Positions 10,103-17,437 of a stretch of DNA of 55,748 nucleotides are shown piece after piece. The stretch is from NCBI GenBank assembly GCA_015056055.1, contig SVHC01000019.1:1-55748 (forward strand), written 5' to 3'. Below the pieces are notes generated by a model, which saw nothing but the letters and a program-made list of their open reading frames with translations, was not told the DNA's origin and made no database searches. Position numbers and translations under genes: made by a program. The stretch is from Clostridiales bacterium (lineage in GTDB: Bacteria; Bacillota; Clostridia; Christensenellales; Aristaeellaceae). Every line of letters starts with the position of its first letter. Position 1 is the stretch's first letter.

Positions 10103-10810
10103 ATGCGACTGGATAAACGGGTAACTGCACTTGGACTTACGCGCACACAGGCGAAGAAAATGATCGCACAGGGCGCGGTAAGCGTCAACGGATGCGTGGA
10201 AAAGGACCCGGGCGCTGCCGTAAAGGATACGGATGATGTACGCGTTCAGGGCGCAAAGGCCACGGTTCGCGGGCATGTGCACTATATGGTTCATAAGCCC
10301 AAGGGCGTGCTTACTGCCACGCGGGACGGGCGCGAAAAGACGGTTGTCGATCTCATCGATTCGCCGCCGAGGGATCTTGGTCCTATCGGCAGACTGGATA
10401 AGGATGTAACCGGTCTTGTATTGCTTACGACGGACGGGCAGCTTGCGCACAGGCTGATTTCGCCGCGTTTCGAGGTGGGCAAGCTCTACCGGGCGCATGT
10501 GGAAGGCGCGTTGGATGAAAGCGCCGTTCAGGCGTTTGCGGCGGGCATCCCGCTGAAGGATTTTACAGCCCGGCCCGCAAAGCTTACGCTGGAGGGCGAA
10601 AGCTGCGCGCTGGTCGAGGTTTGTGAAGGAAAATACCATCAGGTCAAGCGCATGTTCCAGGCAATCGGGCATCCGGTTGTTGAACTGGAACGGCTGCGCA
10701 TTTCGGATGTGTGGCTGGATAAAAATCTTGCACCCGGCGAGTACCGGGAACTGACCGAAGAGGAAACCGCGCTGCTTTACGAAGCCGCCGGCATGAAACA
10801 GGAGAATTGA
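10103..10810 (+). CDS. rRNA pseudouridine synthase, RsuA/RluB family
   Basis: A 235-residue enzyme that converts a uridine in rRNA to pseudouridine. The N-terminal S4 RNA-binding domain (about residues 1-55: MRLDKRVTALGLTRTQAKKM, then GAVSVNG) is followed by the catalytic domain, whose active-site motif is GRLDKDVTGLVLLT with the nucleophilic Asp near residue 98. Further family motifs are VHKPKGVLT and EGKYHQVKRMF. The size and layout fit RsuA (16S U516) better than the longer RluB/RluE group, but the site cannot be fixed by eye. First gene of a three-gene operon with a methyltransferase (1-nt gap) and an exporter. Confidence 0.9.
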   Translation: MRLDKRVTALGLTRTQAKKMIAQGAVSVNGCVEKDPGAAVKDTDDVRVQGAKATVRGHVHYMVHKPKGVLTATRDGREKTVVDLIDSPPRDLGPIGRLDKDVTGLVLLTTDGQLAHRLISPRFEVGKLYRAHVEGALDESAVQAFAAGIPLKDFTARPAKLTLEGESCALVEVCEGKYHQVKRMFQAIGHPVVELERLRISDVWLDKNLAPGEYRELTEEETALLYEAAGMKQEN

Positions 10811-10811
10811 T

Positions 10812-11399
10812 ATGCAGCATTATTTCAGTTCCGATCCGCAGACGGAGCACGATGAGCGCACCTTTACCGTGAAAATCGATGGAGCAACCGCCGAGTTCAC
10901 CACAGATGCGGGCGTGTTTTCCCGCGCGGAAATGGACTTTGGAAGCCGCCTTCTGGTGGAAACGGTGTACCCGCATGTGAAGGGCGAAATGCTCGATGTG
11001 GGATGCGGCTGGGGAGCCATGAGCGTCATGATGGCAAAGCTCTGCCCGGGCATCGGCATCACCATGTCGGATGTGAACAAGCGGGCAGTGGGTCTTGCGC
11101 TTTCGAACGCGAAGGCAAACGGAATCGCGGCAAAGGCGCTCGTCAGCGACGGATACGAGTCCATCGAAGGCAAGTACGATGTAATTATCACAAATCCCCC
11201 CATCCGCGCCGGAAAGCAGACGGTATACCGCATTCTGGATGGGGCGAAGGATTTCCTCGCGCCGGGTGGCAAACTCTATCTCGTCATCCGCAAGGAACAG
11301 GGTGCACCCAGTGCTATGGCGCATCTGAAGGAAGTATATGCCTCCGTAGAGCTGCTTGAGCGCAAGAAGGGCTACTGGATTCTGTCCTGCGGCATGTGA
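10812..11399 (+). CDS. Class I SAM-dependent methyltransferase, RsmC/YbxB-like
   Basis: A 195-residue methyltransferase with the small MTS domain. Motif I is LDVGCGWGAMS near residues 59-69, the acidic loop after beta-2 is SDVNKRAV, and the catalytic NPPIRAG motif near residue 128 matches the NPP-type N-methyltransferases of the RsmC/RlmG group (rRNA guanine N2). The N-terminal HYFSSDP is also typical. It begins one base after the pseudouridine synthase stop, which supports a shared rRNA-modification role. The protein is much shorter than E. coli RsmC because it lacks the non-catalytic N-terminal half, like B. subtilis YbxB. Confidence 0.88.
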   Translation: MQHYFSSDPQTEHDERTFTVKIDGATAEFTTDAGVFSRAEMDFGSRLLVETVYPHVKGEMLDVGCGWGAMSVMMAKLCPGIGITMSDVNKRAVGLALSNAKANGIAAKALVSDGYESIEGKYDVIITNPPIRAGKQTVYRILDGAKDFLAPGGKLYLVIRKEQGAPSAMAHLKEVYASVELLERKKGYWILSCGM

Positions 11400-11416
11400 C
11401 GGCGGAAAGGGCAAAA

Positions 11417-12775
11417 ATGGCGAAAGAAAAATCGATTGCCCGGAGCATGACGGAAGGAAAGCCGCTGGGACTTCTGCTCCGGTTTGCGCTGCCTCTGATG
11501 CTGGGAAATATATTCCAGCAGATGTATGTGGTGGTGGATACCGCCATCGTCGGTCAGCTTGGCGTTACGGCATTGGCTTCGGTCGGCGCGGCGGACTGGC
11601 TGCATTGGCTGTTCACCGGCATTGCTCAGGGATTTACGCAGGGATTCGGCGTTTTGATGGCGATCAAATTCGGCGAAAAGGATACAGACGGCCTGAATGA
11701 TGCGCTTAGCGCATCGGCGCTGCTTTCCGCTATACTGGCGGCAGTGCTTTTGCTGCTGGGGCAGACGACGCTCCCGTGGATTCTGCGCATTATGGATACG
11801 CCCGGCGACGTATATCCCGGCGCGCGTCTGTATATCGGCACGCTGTTCTGGGGACTGCCGTTCAGCGTGGCATTCAACTATAGCGCATCGGTTCTGCGCG
11901 CATTGGGCGACAGCAAAACGCCGCTCAAGGCAATGACGGTAGCTTCGTTTACCAACATTGCGCTGGATATCCTGTTTGTTTTCGGATTCAAGTGGGGCAT
12001 TGCGGGCGCGGCTGTTGCCACCGTGATCGCACAGGGAATTTCGGCGGCAATCTGCTTTTGCGGCATGCGGCGCATATCGTTCCTCCGGTTCCGCGGAATC
12101 CTTCTCAAAGGCTTTGGCGCGTTGTATGCAAAACTTATGCGGCTGGGCGTGCCGGTTGCATTTCAGAATGTCATTATCGCCGTGGGTGGTCTGATCGTTC
12201 AGGCTACGGCAAACGGATTCGGCACGCTGTTTATCGCAGGCTTTACGGCCACAAACAAACTGTATTGTCTGCTGGAAATTGCAGCGGTTTCGCTTGGACA
12301 CGCAATTTCCACCTATGTGGGGCAGAATTTTGGTGCGAGAAAATTCCTTCGCCTGCGTACCGGCGTTCGCACGGGCGCGTGGGTAGCTCTGGGGATTTCC
12401 GTATTGATATCGGCAGTAATGCTCACGTTCGGGCGTTTTTTCTCGCAGATATTCATTACCGGAACGCCCGAGGAAATTCTGAGTGCGACGGATACCGCGG
12501 TTGCCTATCTCAGGGCAATGAGCCTGTATCTGCCGGTGCTGTATATGCTTTATGTCTATCGCAGCGCGCTGCAGGGCATGGGGGATACGACGATTCCCAT
12601 GGTTTCGGGCATTGTGGAATTTGTGTGCCGCGTGGGCATTGTCAAAACGATGCCGCAGGTCTTCGGTCCGCATGCGGTGTTTTATGCCGAGGTGGCGGCA
12701 TGGGCAGGCGCGGCAATATTGCTTGTGGCGGCTTATTATATCGAAATTCGGCGTGTGCCAAAATCGGATGCATAA
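11417..12775 (+). CDS. MATE family multidrug/Na+ exporter
   Basis: A 452-residue membrane protein with about 12 hydrophobic segments arranged as two repeated bundles. Family marks include LPLMLGNIFQQMYVVVDTAIVGQ-like text in the first helices (split motif LPLMLGN then DTAIVG), FNYSASVLRALGDSKTPL in the middle, and YVYRSALQGMGDTTIPM in the second half. It exports organic cations or drugs in exchange for Na+ or H+. A GTG at 11396 overlapping the upstream stop is possible, but the ATG at 11417 has the RBS GGAAAGG at 6-nt spacing and gives a normal family length. It ends at a strong bidirectional terminator. Confidence 0.92.
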   Translation: MAKEKSIARSMTEGKPLGLLLRFALPLMLGNIFQQMYVVVDTAIVGQLGVTALASVGAADWLHWLFTGIAQGFTQGFGVLMAIKFGEKDTDGLNDALSASALLSAILAAVLLLLGQTTLPWILRIMDTPGDVYPGARLYIGTLFWGLPFSVAFNYSASVLRALGDSKTPLKAMTVASFTNIALDILFVFGFKWGIAGAAVATVIAQGISAAICFCGMRRISFLRFRGILLKGFGALYAKLMRLGVPVAFQNVIIAVGGLIVQATANGFGTLFIAGFTATNKLYCLLEIAAVSLGHAISTYVGQNFGARKFLRLRTGVRTGAWVALGISVLISAVMLTFGRFFSQIFITGTPEEILSATDTAVAYLRAMSLYLPVLYMLYVYRSALQGMGDTTIPMVSGIVEFVCRVGIVKTMPQVFGPHAVFYAEVAAWAGAAILLVAAYYIEIRRVPKSDA

Positions 12776-12812
12776 AAAAGATCCTCTGCAGTTTTTGCAG
12801 GGGATCTTTTTT
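12774..12812. terminator. Bidirectional intrinsic terminator
   Basis: AAAAAAGATCCTCTGCA pairs with TGCAGGGGATCTTTTTT around a short T-rich loop (one imperfect pair). T runs are present on both strands. It lies between the MATE gene (plus) and the hydrolase gene (minus), which converge here. Confidence 0.9.
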
Positions 12813-12822
12813 GTAATAAGCG

Positions 12823-13641
12823 TTATAGAAATGTTCTGTACCAGCCGCGCAGATAATCGCATACGGCGGAAGCATTGGTTTCAGCGGGGCAGTGCGCGGC
12901 ATACTGCAGGGTATAAACCTCGGCGCCGGTAATGTCGGTTTGACCAAATTTTGCGTAGCGGTCATTTTCGCCGAAGAGCACCATCGTGGGACACTGCGGG
13001 GAGTAGGCCTTTTCCGGCAGGCGATAGCTTTCGCGCAGAAAGGGAACGATGGAGTTTGCGATTCCGCGGCGCATAAGGGGTGCGCGAAGGCGGCGCAGCA
13101 TTGCAGGCGTCGGGCGCATGCCATACGCTTTTTCGGCCAGCTCGGCAAAATTGCGGGCGTTTCCGATGTTCCTGTGATACCAGCCGGCGGCAATGTTGCG
13201 GCCATACTTGCTCATCAGGAGGGCGTACATAAGTTTTCCGACCGGCGCTTCCAGCACAGGTGCGATCAATACGAGAGAGGCAACGCTTTCCGGCTGTTCC
13301 AGTGCCATTAAAAGCGCGGTGGCACAAGCGGAGCCGTGGGCGATAACGTGCCATGTGCGCACGCGACCCGCGCGCTTATCAAGTTCGTCCAGCACGCCCC
13401 AGAGAAAGCCTGCACGGGTTTCGTTGGAACTATCACCTCCGCCAAGCCCGAGGCCGGGAAGTTCGGAGGAAACGCAGAATATGTTGGCTTTCAGAAGCTC
13501 CGGAACAATACGCTTCCAGCTTTCGCCGGTTTCACCGGGGCCGGCAATCAATAAAGCACAGCCTTCGGCGCGTTCTTTGGGGCGGGCGGTGGAAAAATGG
13601 ATGGAACGCCCCTGAAAATACAAAGTTTCGTCCTGATACAT
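12823..13641 (-). CDS. Alpha/beta-hydrolase fold protein with altered nucleophile elbow
   Basis: A 272-residue alpha/beta-hydrolase. The oxyanion region is LIAGPGETGESW near residues 31-42, the acid is probably the Asp of FGENDRYA near 227, and the catalytic His lies in AAHCPAE near 248. At the nucleophile elbow the usual G-H-S-x-G reads A101-H102-G103-S104-A105, so the expected Ser position is Gly and the Ser is displaced by one. It could be inactive, or use a shifted Ser. The start ATG at 13641 has the RBS GGGGAGGCGAGG. It has its own promoter at 13679-13707 and shares the terminator at 12774. Substrate unknown. Confidence 0.8.
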   Translation of the reverse strand: MYQDETLYFQGRSIHFSTARPKERAEGCALLIAGPGETGESWKRIVPELLKANIFCVSSELPGLGLGGGDSSNETRAGFLWGVLDELDKRAGRVRTWHVIAHGSACATALLMALEQPESVASLVLIAPVLEAPVGKLMYALLMSKYGRNIAAGWYHRNIGNARNFAELAEKAYGMRPTPAMLRRLRAPLMRRGIANSIVPFLRESYRLPEKAYSPQCPTMVLFGENDRYAKFGQTDITGAEVYTLQYAAHCPAETNASAVCDYLRGWYRTFL

Positions 13642-13678
13642 TTCCTCGCCTCCCCTTCAATGTATAATAAGTCACTTT

Positions 13679-13707
13679 ATTCTACCACGGATTTTGAAAA
13701 CTGGCAA
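13679..13707 (-). promoter_or_regulatory. Promoter of the alpha/beta-hydrolase gene
   Basis: On the minus strand: -35 TTGCCA (13702-13707), 17-nt spacer, extended -10 TGG-TAGAAT (-10 at 13679-13684). The leader to the start codon is about 30 nt. Confidence 0.65.
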
Positions 13708-13733
13708 TCGTTTAAGGGGAATTTTTCAATATA

Positions 13734-13861
13734 AAATACTGCCCCACAGAAATGTGGGGCAGTACGAAATCAGAGGCCGCGAAGCGACTGAAGGGATGAG
13801 GACAGGGCGCAAGCCCTCCGCAATCCCGGAACACTGCGCAAGCAAAGCGCAGGGCAATGCG
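13734..13861. repeat. 128-nt structured direct repeat, copy 1
   Basis: Contains, in order, the hairpin ACTGCCCCACA-GAAA-TGTGGGGCAGT, a GCCGCGAAGCG segment, the hairpin AGGGCGCAAGCCCT and the hairpin CTGCGCAAGCAAAGCGCAG. About 121 of 128 bases match copy 2, 183 bp away. No reading frame of interest. Confidence 0.85.
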
Positions 13862-13916
13862 TTAATGGAGGCCGCGAAGAGGCTGAAGTGGTGAGCACAC
13901 GAAGTGCGCAACCACG
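13862..13916. other. Spacer between the repeats, with its own hairpins
   Basis: Includes GTGGTGAGCACACGAAG followed by TGCGCAACCAC, an imperfect hairpin, and a GGAGGCCGCGAAGAGGCTG element resembling the GGCCGCGAAGCG segment of the repeats. It reads as a diverged partial unit. Confidence 0.5.
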
Positions 13917-14044
13917 AAATACTGCCCCACAGAAATGTGGGGCAGTACGGAATTAGAGGGCGCGAAGCGGCTGGAGGGATGAGGACAGGGCACAAGCCCT
14001 CCGCAATCCCGGAACACTGCGCAAGCAAAGCGCAGGGCAGTGCG
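13917..14044. repeat. 128-nt structured direct repeat, copy 2, abutting glnA
   Basis: Same series of hairpins as copy 1 with about seven substitutions, several of them transitions. It ends 3 nt before the glnA stop codon. The sequence CGAAATCAGAGG, which spans the glnA stop, also occurs inside copy 1 after its first hairpin and in altered form in copy 2, so the unit seems to have formed by duplication of the glnA 3' end. Confidence 0.85.
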
Positions 14045-14047
14045 AAA

Positions 14048-15472
14048 TCAGAGGTTATAATACTTATCAAACTCTGCCGGATGCGGGATGGAAGCCATAT
14101 CGCGGCATTCCTTGCGCTTGGTGGCGATGAAGTTTTTGAGCAGGATTTCGGGGAATACGCCGCCGGCGGTGAGGTAATCGTGATCGGCCTCGAGTGCATC
14201 GAGAGCGGCATCCAGCGAGGTGGGCAGACCCTTGAGCTTGCTCTTTTCCTCATCGGAGAGGTTATACAGATTCATATCGTACGGACCCCAGCCGTTCTCA
14301 TGCGGATCGATCTGGTTCTTGATGCCGTCGAGACCTGCCATGAGGATCGCTGCATAGCAGAAATAGGGGTTGCAGGTTGCATCGGGGTTGCGCAGTTCGA
14401 AGCGGCGCAGCTTGGGCTCCTTGGCATATGCCGGAATGCGGATAACGGCGCTGCGGTTGGAGGTGGCGTAGCCGACGGTTACGGGTGCTTCGAAGCCGGG
14501 AACCAGACGCTTGAAGGAGTTGGTGCTCGGGTTGGTCAGTGCGCACAGGGAAGCGATGTGCTTGAGCAGACCGCCCATGAAGTAGTGTGCGGTTTTGCTG
14601 AGGTTGGAATAGCCGTTATCATCTGAGAAGAGCGGTTCGCCGTCCTTGAGCAGCAGCATATGCACGTGCATACCGCTGCCGGCCTCGCCGTAAACGGGCT
14701 TGGGCATGAAGGTTGCGCTCTTGCCGTACTTGAGGGCGGTGTTGTGGATGATATACTTGATCATCATGGTAGCGTCCGCCATGGTGGACATCTTGCCCAG
14801 CTGGGGCTCGATTTCAAACTGACCGGAAGCGCCTACTTCGGGATGATGATATTTGATCGGGATGCCGGCTTCCTCCATCAGGAGGCACATTTCGCTGCGG
14901 CATTCGTAGGTGGGATCGTAGGGCTTGGCAACGTGATAAGCCTTCTGCTTGGGAATGACCAGACCCATACCGTCGGAATCGCTGTTCCAGTGTGCCTGAT
15001 TGGCGTCGATGGACATGCCGATGGCATTGGGCTGAACGCTCCAGCCGACCTGATCGAACAGATAGAATTCAAATTCCGGCAGAATCAGCATGGTATCGGC
15101 AATGCCCTGATCCTGCATGTATTTTTCGGCAGCGAGGACGATATTGCGCGGATACTGCGGCAGCGGACGATTTTCGGGGCTGTCGATGATCATGGCATTG
15201 CCGGTCATGGAGAGGGTGGGAATCTCGCAGAAGGGATCGATAACGGCGGTATCGGGATCGGGAATGAACACCATATCGCTCTTTTCGACCACGGCATAGC
15301 CATAGTTGGATGCATCGAAGCCGATGCCGTTCTTCATCGTGCTTTCGGAAAAATTCTTGGCGGGGATGGTGACGTGGCGGTACTGACCGTTGATATCAAC
15401 CATCTTGAAATCGACCATTTTGATGTCCTGCTCGCGGATCATCGCCATAATATCCTGTACGGTCTTGGGCAT
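14048..15472 (-). CDS. glnA: Type I glutamine synthetase
   Basis: A 474-residue cytosolic enzyme that makes glutamine from glutamate, ammonia and ATP. Typical GSI elements are visible: the N-terminal MVDFKMVDINGQ beta-grasp part, DPDT near residue 72, EFEFYLFD, the HHPEVGASGQFEIE metal-binding block, GSGMHVHM, NPSTNSFKRLVPGFEAP and RIPAYAKEPKLRRFELRNPD. The adenylylation-loop motif NLYNLS keeps the Tyr, and the C-terminus ends with HPAEFDKYYNL as in the longer GSI-beta forms; whether it is adenylylated here is unknown and no glnE is in the window. The single promoter has -35 TTGAAT and -10 TATAAT. The RBS is AGGAAG. Confidence 0.96.
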   Translation of the reverse strand: MPKTVQDIMAMIREQDIKMVDFKMVDINGQYRHVTIPAKNFSESTMKNGIGFDASNYGYAVVEKSDMVFIPDPDTAVIDPFCEIPTLSMTGNAMIIDSPENRPLPQYPRNIVLAAEKYMQDQGIADTMLILPEFEFYLFDQVGWSVQPNAIGMSIDANQAHWNSDSDGMGLVIPKQKAYHVAKPYDPTYECRSEMCLLMEEAGIPIKYHHPEVGASGQFEIEPQLGKMSTMADATMMIKYIIHNTALKYGKSATFMPKPVYGEAGSGMHVHMLLLKDGEPLFSDDNGYSNLSKTAHYFMGGLLKHIASLCALTNPSTNSFKRLVPGFEAPVTVGYATSNRSAVIRIPAYAKEPKLRRFELRNPDATCNPYFCYAAILMAGLDGIKNQIDPHENGWGPYDMNLYNLSDEEKSKLKGLPTSLDAALDALEADHDYLTAGGVFPEILLKNFIATKRKECRDMASIPHPAEFDKYYNL

Positions 15473-15524
15473 GGGAAGGCTTCCTTTCTATAATCAGTAT
15501 ATGCCGCAAATTTTGAGTGATATT

Positions 15525-15553
15525 ATTATATATCTGCCATATTAAGCATTCAA
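15525..15553 (-). promoter_or_regulatory. Sigma-A promoter of glnA
   Basis: On the minus strand: -35 TTGAAT (15548-15553), 17-nt spacer, -10 TATAAT (15525-15530). The leader is about 45 nt and contains the palindrome GGAAGGCTTCC just before the start codon. No clear GlnR or TnrA site was recognised. Confidence 0.75.
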
Positions 15554-15620
15554 GCGCAGCTGTCGAAATAACGGGGCGGAACACTTTTTTAATTTAAAAT
15601 TCGATTTAACTTATGATTAA

Positions 15621-15666
15621 CGAAAAAACTGTCACGCAAACCCGCTGAGCGGAAACTTATATATAG
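15621..15666 (+). promoter_or_regulatory. Probable ECF-type promoter of the sigma/DUF6273 operon
   Basis: Putative -35 TGTCAC (15630-15635), 16-nt spacer, putative -10 GAAACT (15652-15657), followed by TATATAG. The 16-mer at 15621-15636 matches the one at 19475-19490 at 13 positions, and both sites share GAGC(G/A)G(A/T)AACT at the same distance. This is not a sigma-A promoter. Self-activation by the sigma factor downstream is inferred. Confidence 0.6.
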
Positions 15667-15716
15667 AAGGAGGAAATACAGCCGTTTGCACGCGGCAAGA
15701 AAAAATTCGGGTAGCA

Positions 15717-15725
15717 TGGTACAAT
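15717..15725 (+). promoter_or_regulatory. Possible second, extended -10 promoter
   Basis: TGGTACAAT gives an extended -10 without a good -35 (AAGAAA at 17 nt). If used, it would give a basal transcript starting near 15732, ahead of the TTG start at 15763. Confidence 0.35.
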
Positions 15726-15762
15726 AAGATTGCGCAGTCTAAAGGAACAAGAGGGATTGACG

Positions 15763-16365
15763 TTGTTTAAGTGGAAGCTGTTTGGAAAACGGAAAGAAGC
15801 GTTTTCTGCGAAAGAGTCTGATTTGCATGAGCGGCTGAGACGGGAGCATGAGAAATTCATGTATGCATATGCGAGGCGGCTTTCGCGGTCGGATGCTGAG
15901 GTGCAGACGCTTATTTCGGACGCGTGGTACATACTGATGCGCAAGGAAGACGAACTGGAGGAGATCATAGATGATCCGGTACGCACGCGCAGCTATATCG
16001 CCCGCGTGATTCTCTATCAATCGAAGCGCATTCTGCGCGACAATGCAGTGCGCAGCAAATACGAGGAGCTGTATCGCCAGATCAATACGGACATCGGAAC
16101 CGAGCCGGCCGCCGGTGAAGCGGCGGAGCGCAGGATCCGGCATCGGGAATTTGTGCAGGCTATAGAAAAGCTGCCCACCCCGTTCCGGGAAGTGATTCTG
16201 ATGCGGTATTATGAGGGGCGGTCAAGCGAGGAAATCGCGGCGCAGCTGGGAATCGCGCCCGGGAGCGTGAATCAGTATGCAAAGCGTGCAAGAGAGAAGC
16301 TGAAGGTGATATTGCTCGAGAACCAAACTGTGGAAGAAGGATATGATTATGAACGAAAAATTTGA
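15763..16365 (+). CDS. RNA polymerase sigma factor, sigma-70 family, ECF-like
   Basis: A 200-residue sigma factor that should direct RNA polymerase to a special set of promoters. Residues ~27-95 correspond to region 2 (EHEKFMYAYARRL, then ARVILYQSKRILRDN), and residues ~130-185 to region 4 with the helix-turn-helix LPTPFREVILMRYYEG / SSEEIAAQLGIAPGSVNQ. Region 3 is absent, as in ECF types. The probable start is TTG at 15763, 6 nt after AGAGGGA; a TTG at 15730 lies too close to the -10. It overlaps the next gene by 17 bp, the usual sigma/anti-sigma coupling. An ECF-type promoter lies upstream and another in front of the second cassette. Confidence 0.88.
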   Translation: MFKWKLFGKRKEAFSAKESDLHERLRREHEKFMYAYARRLSRSDAEVQTLISDAWYILMRKEDELEEIIDDPVRTRSYIARVILYQSKRILRDNAVRSKYEELYRQINTDIGTEPAAGEAAERRIRHREFVQAIEKLPTPFREVILMRYYEGRSSEEIAAQLGIAPGSVNQYAKRAREKLKVILLENQTVEEGYDYERKI

Positions 16366-17377
16366 TCGCAAAACAGCGGCGCAGCTGAGAGAGGAGATAG
16401 CGGAACTGCAATTGGAACTCGCCTTCCGGGAAATGGAAGAGGAAGCGTATGCGCAGATCGCTTTCGAGGCTGAGAAGGATGAAAGTCTGGAGGAATGGAT
16501 GCGCAAAAACAGGCCGCAGCCTTTCTCTGAAGCAGACAAAGCCAAAATTCGGAAAAAAAGAAAGGAGCGAAAACAGATGTTTAAAGGGAATATGCCCGCG
16601 TATGCCTGGCGCGCCGTCGCCATGTGCATGGTATTTTTCCTGCTCGGTTCGGGTGTGGGCGGCGCGACTGTAGCCTATGTGCAAAAGCAGGCAGCGCCCC
16701 AAATCGAAAAGCGGGAAGGAATGTTCGGCGAATACATTACCTTCGGTTCATATGAACAGGATAACAATCTGGAAAACGGCGCGGAGCCCATTGAATGGCG
16801 CGTGCTGAAAAAGGAAGATGGCAAGGCGCTTGTGATCAGCGTGGACGCGCTGAAGCTTATGCAGTATCACAACACCATTGCCGAGGACAGCTCCGTTGCT
16901 TGGGAAACCTGGGATGTGCGCGCGTGGCTGAACGGGGAATTTTTGGAAACGGCTTTCACGGAGGAGGAACGGCTGAGAATTCCCACCGTAACGGTGTGGG
17001 CGGAATACGGACCTCAGAGCAAAGCGGAACCGGGAAACGATACGCAGGATAAGGTATTCCTTTTGAGCTTTGAAGAGGCGGATGAGTATCTGCCCGGCAA
17101 CAGTGCGCGGCAGTGCAAGCCGACGACATATGCGATTGCGGAATATGAAGCCGCAAACGGAAAAGCATGGGAGACAAACGAACCCTGGTATACCGACGCC
17201 GTTGAAGGAAACTGCTCCTGGTGGCTGCGCACGCCCGGTATGTTTGACGGCAGCGCGACCAATGTCCTGCGCAATGGCAGCCTGGCTTCGTTTACCAGAA
17301 TAACTTTGAACAATGTCGGCACGTCGGATTTCAATTACGGTGTGCGCCCGGCGATCTGGATCGATCTGGAACCGTAA
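16349..17377 (+). CDS. Membrane DUF6273 protein, probable anti-sigma factor/sensor
   Basis: A 342-residue single-pass protein. Residues 1-80 are charged and helical (coiled coil likely at 10-45, very basic at 64-76) and should be cytoplasmic. One membrane segment spans about 87-110. The outside part, residues ~125-342, is a DUF6273 domain: EWRVLKKEDGKALVIS, WDVRAWLNGEF, DKVFLLS, WWLRTPG and the final GVRPAIWIDLEP. The domain is uncharacterised and has the look of a C-type-lectin/SUMF-like fold. Overlap with the sigma gene and the topology make it a likely anti-sigma factor that senses an extracellular ligand, but it has no zinc-binding HxxxCxxC motif. ATG 16349 is chosen over 16343 for RBS spacing (GAAGAAGGA). 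Confidence 0.8.
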   Translation: MNEKFDRKTAAQLREEIAELQLELAFREMEEEAYAQIAFEAEKDESLEEWMRKNRPQPFSEADKAKIRKKRKERKQMFKGNMPAYAWRAVAMCMVFFLLGSGVGGATVAYVQKQAAPQIEKREGMFGEYITFGSYEQDNNLENGAEPIEWRVLKKEDGKALVISVDALKLMQYHNTIAEDSSVAWETWDVRAWLNGEFLETAFTEEERLRIPTVTVWAEYGPQSKAEPGNDTQDKVFLLSFEEADEYLPGNSARQCKPTTYAIAEYEAANGKAWETNEPWYTDAVEGNCSWWLRTPGMFDGSATNVLRNGSLASFTRITLNNVGTSDFNYGVRPAIWIDLEP

Positions 17378-17437
17378 AAATTCCAAATGCTTTTCGCATA
17401 TGCAAAGCATATCAATCATGAAAAGGAGGACGAAAAA

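Noticed and set aside
13726-14253. A minus-strand open frame through the 128-nt repeats
   Set aside because: It is in another frame over the glnA 3' end and consists of repeated hairpin sequence; no RBS.
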